NCBI RefSeq assembly: GCF_011089895.1
Contig: NZ_JAANAT010000001.1
Location: 2,604,001 to 2,668,000 of the forward strand
DNA length: 64,000 nt
From: Mucilaginibacter inviolabilis
GTDB taxonomy: Bacteria; Bacteroidota; Bacteroidia; Sphingobacteriales; Sphingobacteriaceae
Direction: 5' to 3'
Part shown: positions 17,686-27,209 of the stretch, piece by piece
Layout: every line of letters starts with the position of its first letter
Numbering within the stretch: the first letter of the stretch is position 1
Position numbers and translations under genes: made by a program
Notes under the pieces: model-generated
Seen by the model: only the letters and a program-made list of their open reading frames with translations
The model's database searches: none
Told to the model about the DNA's origin: nothing

Positions 17686-18597
17686 TTAAAACGCGTGTGG
17701 CTTGTAAGTGTTTTTAACAGTACCATCCTGATACAACTCCAATATGGCATAACCCGGAGGCGTTTCTTCATAATAACCATCACCGGCAGATTTATCATCA
17801 CCCTTGCCCCACCAAAAGCCGCTCATAGCGCCATTGCAAAAATACTGCGTACCATTGTAGGAGGCAGTATCCAGCAAGTGGTTATGCCCGCTTAAACATA
17901 CTTTTACCTTATCGCGGTGCTGATAGAACAATGCTTTCAATTTTTTATAATCCGAGTGCATTCCTCCTTCCCAAAATGGTGTTACACCTAATATGGGATA
18001 ATGCGACATCATCAAAACAGGTTGGTTTGCAGGCAATTGCTCCAGTTCCTTTTTTAGCCAATCAAATTGCTGATCATCTAACGCAATGGAAGGATTATTA
18101 CCATCTAAAATGATAAAATGCCAGCCGGCTTTGCTGAAGCTATAGTAGCGGTTAGGCATACCCAGGCGTTTTACTACATAATCTTTGCCGTACATTTCAT
18201 CAGTTTTGCTGGGAGCCGCCCACCAGGTATCGTGATTACCAATGCAACTGTGTACCTCGTAGCCTTTTAAACCTTTAAGACAATCATCCCACAAGTTCCA
18301 TAGTTCGGTAACTCTCTCCCGTTTTACGCTATCATAAGAAGCATCAAAAATAGAATCGCCGCCGTTCAGAAAGAAGTCTACCTTTTCATTTTTAATAATT
18401 TCCAGGCATTTTTTAAACTTCTGAGGCGCATCAATATCAGGCCGGATATGCACATCGGTTATATGGGCAATTTTTAATGCCAGCTTATTTTTTGGACTTT
18501 CTTCTGCGGCTACTACATTATTCGCGCGTGTTACTAAACCCGCTGCTGCCAGTATACCTGCTTTTTTTAAAACATCTCTTCTTTTCATATTTTTCAA
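17686..18597 (-). CDS. Tat-exported calcineurin-like metallophosphoesterase
   Basis: 303 residues. Twin arginines R6-R7 followed by a hydrophobic stretch to AAAEES (MKRRDVLKKAGILAAAGL) mark a Tat signal, so the enzyme folds and may load metals before export. Metal-binding motifs in order: D48-x-H50 (ITDVH), D81 (NGGD), N121-H122 (IGNHD), H in MMSHYP and the final LSGHNHL. It is the last gene of the ECF/FecR/SusC/SusD series, 20 bp after the SusD-like gene. It probably hydrolyses a phosphoester or phosphodiester at the surface or in the periplasm. Confidence 0.92.
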   Translation of the reverse strand: MKNMKRRDVLKKAGILAAAGLVTRANNVVAAEESPKNKLALKIAHITDVHIRPDIDAPQKFKKCLEIIKNEKVDFFLNGGDSIFDASYDSVKRERVTELWNLWDDCLKGLKGYEVHSCIGNHDTWWAAPSKTDEMYGKDYVVKRLGMPNRYYSFSKAGWHFIILDGNNPSIALDDQQFDWLKKELEQLPANQPVLMMSHYPILGVTPFWEGGMHSDYKKLKALFYQHRDKVKVCLSGHNHLLDTASYNGTQYFCNGAMSGFWWGKGDDKSAGDGYYEETPPGYAILELYQDGTVKNTYKPHAF

Positions 18598-18616
18598 TTT
18601 ATGTTGCAGTTTCTTT

Positions 18617-20389
18617 TTACCAGCCTGGGTTTTGTGTTAAGTTTTTATTGAGTAATAATTCGGTAGCAGGTATTGGGAAGTAATAGTTTTTAGGATCACT
18701 AAAAGTTTTTACCAGTGTAGGATTAACCACTACATTACCGCTGTTGCCATTACTTAAGTAGATATCCTTACCAAGCACAAAGTAAGAAACGTTTGTTACA
18801 GGATTAGCCGGCTTGGCCGTTACCAGCGCCACATCAGGCTGCCCGTCGCCATCCAGATCATAAGTCCCTAATCCAGGGAAATACATACCCAGAAAAGGTT
18901 GTGCCAACAGCGGACCGCTTTTCCACCGCATCAGATCATCATAGCGGAAACCTTCGCAGGCTAACTCTACCCGGCGTTCACGGCGGATCTCCAGCAATAC
19001 ATTTTGTATTGAACCAGATACATTGGGGTACGTTGCAGCTAACACGGGATCCAGAGGTGCACTCATGAGCAAATGTGGCATACCTGCCCTATCGCGCAGT
19101 AAATTAACAGACATATCCAGATCGCCCTGTGAAAAGCTGCCAATCCCTGAATTTGCCAATTCGGCTTTTGCTTCAGCATAATCCAACAACATCTCGCCAT
19201 AACGGAATATAATACCGGCATTATAATTTGTATTGTAAGTAGGCGTAGCCGGATCGTAATACTTTATCTGCTGATATCCTGTTGGTGTTGTACCCAACCT
19301 TTTAGCTCCAATCATATTACCATAAGTTACTGCCGGCGCCAAAACGGTTTGCGTCAACCTCGGATCACGGTTTGTTAATTCATCCTTGATCATTTGGGTA
19401 TTATAACCGGGCAAAGCAGTAAAAGGAGTACCTCCTTTGGTCAAGTAAGTATCCATTAAACCCTTGGTTAAACTATGGCCATATGCTGCTATGTTACCGT
19501 CAAGCGCCGAGGTAAAATGAAGGGTATTACTGTAATAATAACCTAAGAGCACTTCGGTATTCTGCGGATCAGAAGGAGCATAGAACAGGAATAAATTCAG
19601 GTAATCCTTATTGGGGTTTCCCGTGGTATACAATTTAAAATTCCCGCTTTGCATCACTGCCTGTGCAGCGGTGACAGCTGTTTGCAAAAAGGGTTCCCAG
19701 CCTGCAATACCATGATATTTTCTGAATGTACCCTCATGCAGGGCCACCCTTGCCTGGAAAGCCAGGGCTGCCCATTTGGTAATAGTACCCGAAGGACCGG
19801 TAGGGTTGATATTATTAACCGCAAAATTCAGATCGGCCATCACAGAATCCATCACCAATTGCCGGGGATCTCTCGCTTTATTTAAACTGCCCACATCATT
19901 TGGTTGAATAGTTTTACCATACCATGGCACATCACCATAGGCCTTTACCATGCGAAAATAAAACCAGGCCCTGAAAAAACGGGCAACGCCTACATAATGA
20001 TTTTTTACCGCTTGTGGAGCATTAGCCTTTTGATAATTTTCAAAAAAATAGTTTACCTGACGCAAAAAATCCCACTGCCATTTGGGTTGGTTATTATTGT
20101 TATCAGCAGCGCTCGTAGGCACTGTAAGCTGCCCCGCTACTATTCTATCATAAGGATTGTTTTCGTAATTATCACTCTGCTGATCATCCAGGGCTACAGA
20201 TGTAACGCCCGGCAGAGTAGGATAAAACCCATTGCAGTAGGTATTGAGGTCATTGGCATTGGCAAAAAAGTTTTGCTGTGTGAGGTCTGATACCGGTAAG
20301 CGGTTTAAAAAATTATCTTTTTTGCAGGAGCTTAGTGATAAGGAGCTTATCACCAAACAAGCCAGCATGAGTATATATATCTTTTTCAT
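18617..20389 (-). CDS. SusD/RagB-family nutrient-binding outer membrane lipoprotein
   Basis: 590 residues from the ATG at 20389. The upstream ATG at 20413 would put eight residues before the lipoprotein signal. The lipobox is LSLSSC with KKDNFLNR after it. Typical SusD features follow: early 'DLTQQNFFANANDLNTYCNGFY', RQVNYFFENY, RFFRAWFYFRMVKAYGDVPW, LDYAEAKAEL, LRDRAGMP, EIRRERRVELACEGFRYDDLMRW, and a C-terminal YFPIPATELLLN. It captures the substrate and closes the SusC-like channel encoded immediately upstream. The ligand is not deducible; the flanking phosphoesterase suggests a phosphorylated compound. Confidence 0.95.
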   Translation of the reverse strand: MKKIYILMLACLVISSLSLSSCKKDNFLNRLPVSDLTQQNFFANANDLNTYCNGFYPTLPGVTSVALDDQQSDNYENNPYDRIVAGQLTVPTSAADNNNNQPKWQWDFLRQVNYFFENYQKANAPQAVKNHYVGVARFFRAWFYFRMVKAYGDVPWYGKTIQPNDVGSLNKARDPRQLVMDSVMADLNFAVNNINPTGPSGTITKWAALAFQARVALHEGTFRKYHGIAGWEPFLQTAVTAAQAVMQSGNFKLYTTGNPNKDYLNLFLFYAPSDPQNTEVLLGYYYSNTLHFTSALDGNIAAYGHSLTKGLMDTYLTKGGTPFTALPGYNTQMIKDELTNRDPRLTQTVLAPAVTYGNMIGAKRLGTTPTGYQQIKYYDPATPTYNTNYNAGIIFRYGEMLLDYAEAKAELANSGIGSFSQGDLDMSVNLLRDRAGMPHLLMSAPLDPVLAATYPNVSGSIQNVLLEIRRERRVELACEGFRYDDLMRWKSGPLLAQPFLGMYFPGLGTYDLDGDGQPDVALVTAKPANPVTNVSYFVLGKDIYLSNGNSGNVVVNPTLVKTFSDPKNYYFPIPATELLLNKNLTQNPGW

Positions 20390-20412
20390 TGTTATCAATT
20401 TTGTGGTGAACA

Positions 20413-23400
20413 TTAAAACTTCACATTAAGTCCGAATGAGTATCCGCGCTGAAATGGGTATATCTTACCAGCACCCCAGTAGCCTACACTAGAACCGGAT
20501 ACGTGGTTTAAGCCTTCCGGGTCAAATCCCTGAGGCAGGTGATCAGATTCCCAAAGATCCTCACCGCTGAAATAAACTCTCAGGCGATCAACCCCTATTT
20601 TACGCAGGAACGATAAGTTAAATGAATACCCTACGCTTAAATTTTTGAGGCGTATATAGGCGGCACTATACATATATCTTGTTTGCGGAACAGCCAGATC
20701 TTTCCATGCCCCGGCATCTCCGGCCCGCCAACCTTTCAGGCTTGGAAAAAAGGCGTTTGGATTATCCGGTGTCCAGGTATTGCCTACAATGTTTTTTGTT
20801 ACATTTTCCCAGGGGGCAAAAAACATACTCCAATAATATCCGGTTACGCCGGGGTTAAAAGTAGCCTTACCTACCCCCTGGAAAAAGATGCTGAAATCAA
20901 AATTATTCCAGGCAAAGTTGCCTCCAAAACCAAAATTGTAACGTGGCGAGGTATTACCTATCACGTGGGCGTCCCCGGGCTTGCTTACAGTACCATCGCC
21001 ATAGTCAATTTTCCCATCGCCGTTCCGATCGGCATATTGTATCTCGCCGGCTTTATTCCAGGCATAATATCCCTGTAGTTTAGATTGATCTGGTTTACCC
21101 TGGGCTGCAGCATCTGATTGGAATATGCCCACTGTGGTTAACCCCCATATATCACCTACTTGTTCGCCTTCATAATAGTCGCCACCAAACCAGTATTTGT
21201 TGGGGTTATTGTAACGGGTAATAATGGTTTTATTATCCCAAAGATTTGCCCGTACACTGTATTTAAAAGGCTTACCGGCTAACTGAAACTGGTCATTGTA
21301 AGACAGGTTTAACTCCCAGCCACGTGTACGCAGATCGGCTGCGTTTTCTTTTGGCTGAGTGGCTCCTAATACAGCTGGCAATTGAAACCCTTTGGTGATC
21401 ATATCTTTAGTATCACGCTGATACCAGTCGAAAGTGGCGTCGAATTTTCCAAATAAGGTAATATCTACACCACCATCCCTGCTATACACTTTTTCCCAGG
21501 TAAGGCTTGGCGAAACTAATGAAGCAGGGTATACAGCAGTTGGCTGTGCACCACCTAATATATTATTGATCTTTTCGGAAGGGAGCGTTGGTATAAAATC
21601 ATAGTTACCAAGGCTCTGATCGTTCCCCAAAGAACCATAAGAGGCACGAAGTTTAAAATTGGTTACTACCCCCCTGAGACTTTTAAAGAAAGACTCTTCA
21701 GAAACCCGCCAGCCAGCAGAAGCCGATGGAAAGAATCCGTAATGATCATTCAATGGGAAACGGGATGATCCATCATACCGGGCATCTACCTCAAACAAGT
21801 ATCTATTGTTATAGGAATAGTTTAACCTGGAAAACACCCCTCTCACTGCCCACTGATTACCATAGCCCAATACCGAAGGTGTAGCACCGGTTGTTTGGCT
21901 CAGGTACCCCACATTGCTACTGATCAGATCATTATTCTGAGCAGAAAAGTAATTATACTTGTTCAGCTCCTGGTTAAAGCCAATCATCCCTTTGAAATAG
22001 TGTTTACCCAAGCTTCGCTCATACTCAGTATATATATTGATGGCCTGGTATGAGTTATCATCAGCATTTGCAGAAGCATCACTATGCCCGGCATAGGATA
22101 CCTGCTGATTAGGCCCTACTTCATAGGGGATCGCTACCCGATAACTCTGGTAATAGTTATTAGTAGCCCGGAAGGTATAATCACCTTTTATTCTCCAGGT
22201 ATTATTAAAAAAGGATGTAGTAAATCCAACCGTATTTTGCGGCTGATTGGTTACCGTATTTGCACGGCCGCCTTGCTGTAAAAATCCTATATCAGCGCCA
22301 GAGGAAGTCCAGGAACCATCTGGATTTTTCAATATCCCTAAAGTTCCTATACGTCCTACTTCGTGATATAAATCGCCTGCTGTATAATCTGAGGTCCATA
22401 AAGACGGCTGATTATAAACTGTACGATTGTAGGAAGTGTTGGTATAAATATGCAGCCAGTCGGTCACCTTAAAATCGAGCTTGGCCCGCATGTTGATCCT
22501 ATCGTACTTATCCGGATTATATCGAAATACACCCGTCTGCGTATTATAATCAGCCGAAAAATAATAAGTGATCCTGTCGCTTCCGCCGCTCACACTCAGG
22601 TTATGATTTTGGCTGGCATTATCAGGCTTATATAATTCATTGAACCAATTGGTATTACCTACATACATATAAGAGGTAGGATCTGCAGGATTAGGAATAG
22701 CTGCAGGCAAACTAGGGTTTTGTGAGCGTTTTTTAGCATAGTCAACAAAGGTTGTGTTGTATAAATTCACACCATAATAACCCGCATAAGCCTGGTTTTT
22801 ATAGTCAACCACCGTTGCCGGATCAGTCACCACATCGGGCAAATTAGCAATCTTATGTATTGCATAATTCATATTATAGCTCACTTTTGGAGAGCTGCCT
22901 GTTTGCCCGTTTTTGGTAGTGATCAGTATTACTCCAAATGCGGCCCTTGAACCATAAACCGCGGCAGCGGCAGCATCTTTCAATACCGTTGCATTGGCAA
23001 CATCATCCGGATTGATATTATTAATATCAGTCATGATACCATCAACCAATATCAAAGGGCTGCCGCCGTTAATTGATGTAAAGCCCCTGATATTAAAAGT
23101 AGCTCCCCTGCCAGGCTGTCCATTATCGGAATTTATGTTTAAGCCAGGCAATTGTCCCTGTAAACCGCGACCAATAGTAGATAGTGGCCTGTCTTCTAAT
23201 ACGCTTCCGCTTATGGTGCCGACAGCTCCTGTCAGGTTTACTTTTTTCTGACTTCCATAACCAACAACCACCACATCATTTAATTTGGATTGATCCTGCT
23301 CAAGAGCTATGTTAATTTCTTTTTGCTCTTTAACAACCACCTCTTGTTTTTTAAAACCAACAAAGGAGAAAACGATAGTTTCGCCGCGCTCTACTGGCAG

Positions 23401-23904
23401 TCTGTAAATACCATTGATATCCGTAATGGTACCTTTCTGAGTGCCTTTTACGGTAACATTTACGCCGGGAAGCGGAACTCCTTTATCATCTGTTACCTTA
23501 CCGGTAATGTTTTGAAACACCGGTAACTGATTTGATGACTTTGATTTTTCGTCAATAACTACCGTATTATCAACGATGGTATAAACCAGTGCCTGATCTT
23601 TAAATAGCATGTCCAGTGCCTGCTGAATAGTTGCGTTCTGAAGATTTATACTTATAGCTGGAACATTTTTTAACAGTTTACTCTCGTACCAAAACACGTA
23701 ACCGCTTTGGCGCTTTATCTTAGTGATTACTTTTTCAATAGATACATTTTTTTCTGATAAACTGATAGTTTGGGCATCTATATTGGCTGATGCGCGCAGG
23801 CAAAAAAGGATTATTAAAAATATCGTGATTTTCATAATCAAGAAAGTTTTAATTAATTGTCTTCGATTAATACGCAGAAGACTGGGGAGCGTATAAAAAT
23901 TCAT
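20413..23904 (-). CDS. SusC/RagA-family TonB-dependent transporter with STN domain
   Basis: 1163 residues. A long leader ends near residue 44 (LRASANIDA); ATG at 23835 is an alternative start. Then: STN domain (~45-118), CarboxypepD-regulatory-like domain (~132-200, ITGKVTDDKGVPLPGVNV), TonB-box region VVVVGYGSQKK, plug (LKDAAAAAVYGSRAAFGVILITTK) and a ~22-strand barrel to a final Phe (LNVKF). The STN domain can signal to the FecR-like anti-sigma factor encoded just upstream. It imports the SusD-bound nutrient across the outer membrane. Confidence 0.96.
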   Translation of the reverse strand: MNFYTLPSLLRINRRQLIKTFLIMKITIFLIILFCLRASANIDAQTISLSEKNVSIEKVITKIKRQSGYVFWYESKLLKNVPAISINLQNATIQQALDMLFKDQALVYTIVDNTVVIDEKSKSSNQLPVFQNITGKVTDDKGVPLPGVNVTVKGTQKGTITDINGIYRLPVERGETIVFSFVGFKKQEVVVKEQKEINIALEQDQSKLNDVVVVGYGSQKKVNLTGAVGTISGSVLEDRPLSTIGRGLQGQLPGLNINSDNGQPGRGATFNIRGFTSINGGSPLILVDGIMTDINNINPDDVANATVLKDAAAAAVYGSRAAFGVILITTKNGQTGSSPKVSYNMNYAIHKIANLPDVVTDPATVVDYKNQAYAGYYGVNLYNTTFVDYAKKRSQNPSLPAAIPNPADPTSYMYVGNTNWFNELYKPDNASQNHNLSVSGGSDRITYYFSADYNTQTGVFRYNPDKYDRINMRAKLDFKVTDWLHIYTNTSYNRTVYNQPSLWTSDYTAGDLYHEVGRIGTLGILKNPDGSWTSSGADIGFLQQGGRANTVTNQPQNTVGFTTSFFNNTWRIKGDYTFRATNNYYQSYRVAIPYEVGPNQQVSYAGHSDASANADDNSYQAINIYTEYERSLGKHYFKGMIGFNQELNKYNYFSAQNNDLISSNVGYLSQTTGATPSVLGYGNQWAVRGVFSRLNYSYNNRYLFEVDARYDGSSRFPLNDHYGFFPSASAGWRVSEESFFKSLRGVVTNFKLRASYGSLGNDQSLGNYDFIPTLPSEKINNILGGAQPTAVYPASLVSPSLTWEKVYSRDGGVDITLFGKFDATFDWYQRDTKDMITKGFQLPAVLGATQPKENAADLRTRGWELNLSYNDQFQLAGKPFKYSVRANLWDNKTIITRYNNPNKYWFGGDYYEGEQVGDIWGLTTVGIFQSDAAAQGKPDQSKLQGYYAWNKAGEIQYADRNGDGKIDYGDGTVSKPGDAHVIGNTSPRYNFGFGGNFAWNNFDFSIFFQGVGKATFNPGVTGYYWSMFFAPWENVTKNIVGNTWTPDNPNAFFPSLKGWRAGDAGAWKDLAVPQTRYMYSAAYIRLKNLSVGYSFNLSFLRKIGVDRLRVYFSGEDLWESDHLPQGFDPEGLNHVSGSSVGYWGAGKIYPFQRGYSFGLNVKF

Positions 23905-24080
23905 ACTTTTGTTAAGTTTGGGTTTAATGCAATAAGTCCGTTACAAGATTTTTTTTCGCTTTGGCGAGAGGTTAACCCAACGTTTGCCGGCAGTGTTCGT
24001 ACCACTTCCGGCTTTTTTATGAGTTACCTGATAAAGTGATTATTTCTCCATATCAATTAATTAAGGGATTAAAGATTTAG

Positions 24081-25214
24081 TTATTGCTTTACAATTAGTT
24101 GTTTTCCTTCAACAGAAAATTGGATATGGTTTAGGGCTAATATTTTCAACAGTACCGAAAGATTTGATTTTCTGGATATAGATCCTGTAAACAATCGGTC
24201 GGAAACCTGCCCCTGATACTTTACATCCACATCATACCATCTGGATACCTTGCGCATAATACTTTTGATATCCGCATCATTAAAAGAAGTAATTCCATTT
24301 TTCCAGGCCACTGCATCATCTACATCTGCAGGTGTAATTTTTATATCCTGGTTAACAAGAGCCTGTTCGCCTGGCTTTAATATTTTACTTACATTGTTCC
24401 TGGTAATTTTCACAGAACCTTCCAGCAGCGTTGTAACAATGCTGCTTTCTTCCGGATAGGCCATCACATTGAAATGCGTGCCCAAGACCGTTATGGTTTG
24501 CCCGGCACTAGTAACATTAAAGGGCTTATGCGCGTCTTTGGCCACTTCAAAATAAACTTCGCCGGTTGTTTCCACATTACGCACTTTACCGGCAAAGGTC
24601 ACCGGAAAACGGATAGACGAAGCAGCATTAAGCCAAACATGCGTACCATCGGGAAGGATTACCTGATATTGACCACCACGGGGAGTAGTAATAGTATTAA
24701 ATTCATTTACTGTTGCATCATTATCCGACGTACCAGCCTGATAGGCCACAAGGCTGTTATCTGTTTTATGAACTGTGGTTGCTCCTTGTTGTGCCAGGTT
24801 ACCATTTTTAGCGCCTTCCAAAGTGATCTGACGGCCATTGCCTAATGTAAGCACCGCCTTATTACCACCGGGAGCAATATCTGTTTTGCCAATAGCTGCC
24901 GTTATCTCGGGTTTCGCCGATCTAAAATATATATAGGTGCCGATGCTGAAAGCAATTAATATAACTGCTGCTGCCGCATAACGAGTAAAATAACTAACAC
25001 GTTTTATAGGAGTAATGGACGGTATATTATGTATTTCGCTGCGGATATTTTGCAACATGATTTGTTGCAACGCCTGTTCTTGTTCGGGAGTTAATGTGGA
25101 TTGATTGTTTTTATCCAGTCTTTTATAATATTCTTCCAGTAGGTTCTGCTCTTCCCGGGTAGCTTTTCCGGCAAGATATTTATCAATAAGTTCAAAAAAA
25201 GAGTGTTGTTCCAT
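24081..25214 (-). CDS. FecR-family anti-sigma factor
   Basis: 377 residues: cytoplasmic N-terminal anti-sigma part, one transmembrane helix at ~75-97 (YAAAAVILIAFSIGTYIYF), FecR domain (TPRGGQYQVILPDGTHVWLN and GEVYFEVAKDAHKPFNV), and a C-terminal DUF4974 domain that resembles STN (LSVLLKILALNHIQFSVEGKQLIV). It holds the ECF sigma factor inactive until the SusC-type transporter signals substrate. It lies between the sigma gene and the susC-like gene, the standard order. Confidence 0.95.
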   Translation of the reverse strand: MEQHSFFELIDKYLAGKATREEQNLLEEYYKRLDKNNQSTLTPEQEQALQQIMLQNIRSEIHNIPSITPIKRVSYFTRYAAAAVILIAFSIGTYIYFRSAKPEITAAIGKTDIAPGGNKAVLTLGNGRQITLEGAKNGNLAQQGATTVHKTDNSLVAYQAGTSDNDATVNEFNTITTPRGGQYQVILPDGTHVWLNAASSIRFPVTFAGKVRNVETTGEVYFEVAKDAHKPFNVTSAGQTITVLGTHFNVMAYPEESSIVTTLLEGSVKITRNNVSKILKPGEQALVNQDIKITPADVDDAVAWKNGITSFNDADIKSIMRKVSRWYDVDVKYQGQVSDRLFTGSISRKSNLSVLLKILALNHIQFSVEGKQLIVKQ

Positions 25215-25291
25215 GCTGCTTTAATACTAAGTACCAAAAGCAGTGGTATACCCTACGCTAAAAAGTTTTTTTTCTAAAAAAAATAATTCTA

Positions 25292-25864
25292 TTAAAAGCT
25301 GAGCATAATAACGGAGACACAAGTACCTACGCTTAAGCCGTTGCGAATGTGCTTTAAGGATTTAGACAGTCGTTTTTCGACAGTCTTCTCGGAGATATTT
25401 AATTGAAAAGCGATTTGCTTATAGGTCAGATTTTCTTCCCGGCTTAAATGGTAGGCTTCCCGGCAATCCTGGGGCAGGGTATTTATCAGCTTATTGAGCA
25501 ATTCTTGCTGCTCTTTGTATAACAAAGGATTATCATGAATGATCTCTACAGTGACTTGTGCCAGGCGCTCATAAAACGCATCATTTACTTTCTGCTCCCT
25601 GATCACTTTAAAAACTGCAAAGCGCACCGCCTGGTGTAGATAAGCTTTTAAATTTTGGATATTTAATTCGGCGCGGCGCTGCCAAATACTAATAAAAACT
25701 GTTTGTATGGTATCCTTCGCCAATTCGGCGTCCCCGAGTATATTATTGGCGGTGGTATATAATAAATTCCAGTATCGCAGGTAAATTTCCGTAAAAGCCG
25801 CCTCCTGGTCTTGCTTTAATAAAACTACCAGTTCCAGATCCGTAAGCGTTTTTATTCCTGACAT
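25292..25864 (-). CDS. ECF RNA polymerase sigma factor (FecI-like)
   Basis: 190 residues. Region 2 is AFTEIYLRYWNLLYTTANNIL-x-DAELAKDTIQTVFISIWQRR (split by short variable residues). Region 4 is LPQDCREAYHLSREENLTYKQIAFQLNISEKTVEKRLSKSLKHIR. It should direct transcription of the downstream FecR, SusC and SusD genes when released from FecR. The C-terminus has a short hydrophobic tail, as in many Bacteroidota ECF factors. Confidence 0.95.
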   Translation of the reverse strand: MSGIKTLTDLELVVLLKQDQEAAFTEIYLRYWNLLYTTANNILGDAELAKDTIQTVFISIWQRRAELNIQNLKAYLHQAVRFAVFKVIREQKVNDAFYERLAQVTVEIIHDNPLLYKEQQELLNKLINTLPQDCREAYHLSREENLTYKQIAFQLNISEKTVEKRLSKSLKHIRNGLSVGTCVSVIMLSF

Positions 25865-25960
25865 TCAAGTACAAAATACGGATTAAAATATTACCTTACT
25901 GTTAAGCGAGTAATAGATCAAAGATTTATTTTATGAAGTGTGCAAAAGTTAAGAAAAAAA

Positions 25961-26017
25961 ACGCCTTAGTTCTTTAGAGCACCTACAAACTGATAACTCA
26001 CTAAAGAACTAAGGCGT
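25961..26017 (-). terminator. Terminator of the glycerophosphodiesterase gene
   Basis: acgccttagttctttag (25961-25977) and ctaaagaactaaggcgt (26001-26017) form a perfect 17-bp stem; on the minus strand a run of Ts follows. It separates the GDPD gene from the ECF sigma gene, so they are not one transcript. Confidence 0.85.
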
Positions 26018-26059
26018 CGGGTTAAAAAGGCTGATCAGTTTCGAGATCAGTAAATAGCT

Positions 26060-26989
26060 TTAACGATGCAATGACCTTTTACGCAGATAACTCAAAAGCT
26101 CTCTGGGACGGTCTGTTTGTATGATAGTTGCTCCATGTGCAATCAGCCAGTCCCAGCTGTCTTTTGTATTACCCAAATCAACAGCCGTATCATCATCATG
26201 CCCGGCATTGAGACTTGCCCAAAGGGAATTGATCCATATTTTTGATCCGTGCTGTTTAATAAAATGATTATCAGACAAAACAGCAGAAGTATCAGTTTTA
26301 AAGTTAAGTTCAAATGCCACCGGCTTTATATGCTGCTGATAATCTTTAATGATTTGTTTGGCATTGGGTTTATCCAGATCAACTACCGCCATAAAAGTAA
26401 TGCTATCTAAAATTGCGGGGTATTTACTTTTAACAGCATCGTAAACAGCGTCTGTTTTAAAAATAGCCTGCTTAAGAGTTCCTGTATTTTTTAATATCTG
26501 GTAGGCTTCATTATAGTATGGGTAGCTTTTATCCAGGTTGATGAGCACTTTATCTTTTACTAATAACATCACTTCTTCCAGGGTGGGTATTGTATGGTTG
26601 GTAATGCGGCCCAGGCCATTCCGTAAATGAAACTGCTTGAGTTCGCTCAACGTAAAATCACTCGGTTTACCTTTTCCGTCGGTGGTTCTGTCAATGGTTT
26701 GATCATGCATGATCACAATAACACCATCCTTGGTTTTATTCAAGTCGAGCTCGATAATATCTACTCCCAAGGCAATAGCGTTTTTAAAACCCTGCAAGGA
26801 ATTTTCAGGCGCATTCCGCCAGTCACCACGATGCGCGGTAACCATTATGTGTTTATCTGATGGGTTGTGCAGCTGATTAACCAGGCTGTCTATTCTGGTT
26901 GTTTTTTGAGCATTCACTGTTTGTGTGAACAGGATTGCAAGCAAGCCAATAGTACGCCCCTTTCCAAAACTTATCATATATCTTTTCAA
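26060..26989 (-). CDS. Exported glycerophosphodiester phosphodiesterase (GDPD) family protein
   Basis: 309 residues with signal peptide (cleavage near VNAQ, residue 28). Family motifs are H53-R54 (TAHRGDWRNAPENS), E80 and D82 (DIIELDLN, metal ligands), H95 (IVIMHDQTIDRTT), and a C-terminal IQTDRPRELLSYL. It hydrolyses glycerophosphodiesters from phospholipid head groups to glycerol 3-phosphate and an alcohol. It lies upstream of the ECF/Sus locus with its own terminator. With the metallophosphoesterase at the far end of that locus it suggests a phosphorus or lipid-headgroup scavenging theme. Confidence 0.93.
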   Translation of the reverse strand: MKRYMISFGKGRTIGLLAILFTQTVNAQKTTRIDSLVNQLHNPSDKHIMVTAHRGDWRNAPENSLQGFKNAIALGVDIIELDLNKTKDGVIVIMHDQTIDRTTDGKGKPSDFTLSELKQFHLRNGLGRITNHTIPTLEEVMLLVKDKVLINLDKSYPYYNEAYQILKNTGTLKQAIFKTDAVYDAVKSKYPAILDSITFMAVVDLDKPNAKQIIKDYQQHIKPVAFELNFKTDTSAVLSDNHFIKQHGSKIWINSLWASLNAGHDDDTAVDLGNTKDSWDWLIAHGATIIQTDRPRELLSYLRKRSLHR

Positions 26990-27090
26990 TTAACCAATTT
27001 TTCTTTCTGCATATGCTGAAGATATGTACGATGGCCGCAAAACTGCGATTTAATTGTTATGGTTATATTAATTTAATGAAAACAGTTAAA

Positions 27091-27127
27091 AACAAAAGGC
27101 CCTAGCAAATTGCTAAGACCTTTTGTT
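27091..27127 (-). terminator. Terminator after pepsin-like gene / tRNA remnant
   Basis: aacaaaagg (27091-27099) pairs with ccttttgtt (27119-27127), with an inner stem tagcaa/ttgcta. Now the terminator for the leftward gene at 27210. Its place directly beyond the tRNA-like remnant suggests it once ended a tRNA transcript. Confidence 0.7.
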
Positions 27128-27178
27128 TTCTCGCATGGGCCCGAATCATGATCTTCTGGACCGGGATCAAAAGTGCCA
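27126..27178 (-). pseudogene. Decayed tRNA-Gln copy (3' two-thirds)
   Basis: Matches the intact tRNA-Gln(CTG) at 28840-28910 at roughly four of five positions over about 50 nt. This covers the acceptor 3' strand, T arm and anticodon arm. The anticodon region is altered (loop TCCCGGT, U33 lost), the anticodon stem has a mismatch, and the D arm and 5' acceptor strand are missing. It cannot fold into a functional tRNA. Confidence 0.7.
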
Positions 27179-27209
27179 TCAATAAATTATGTCCCGGCAA
27201 TGCACCTGA

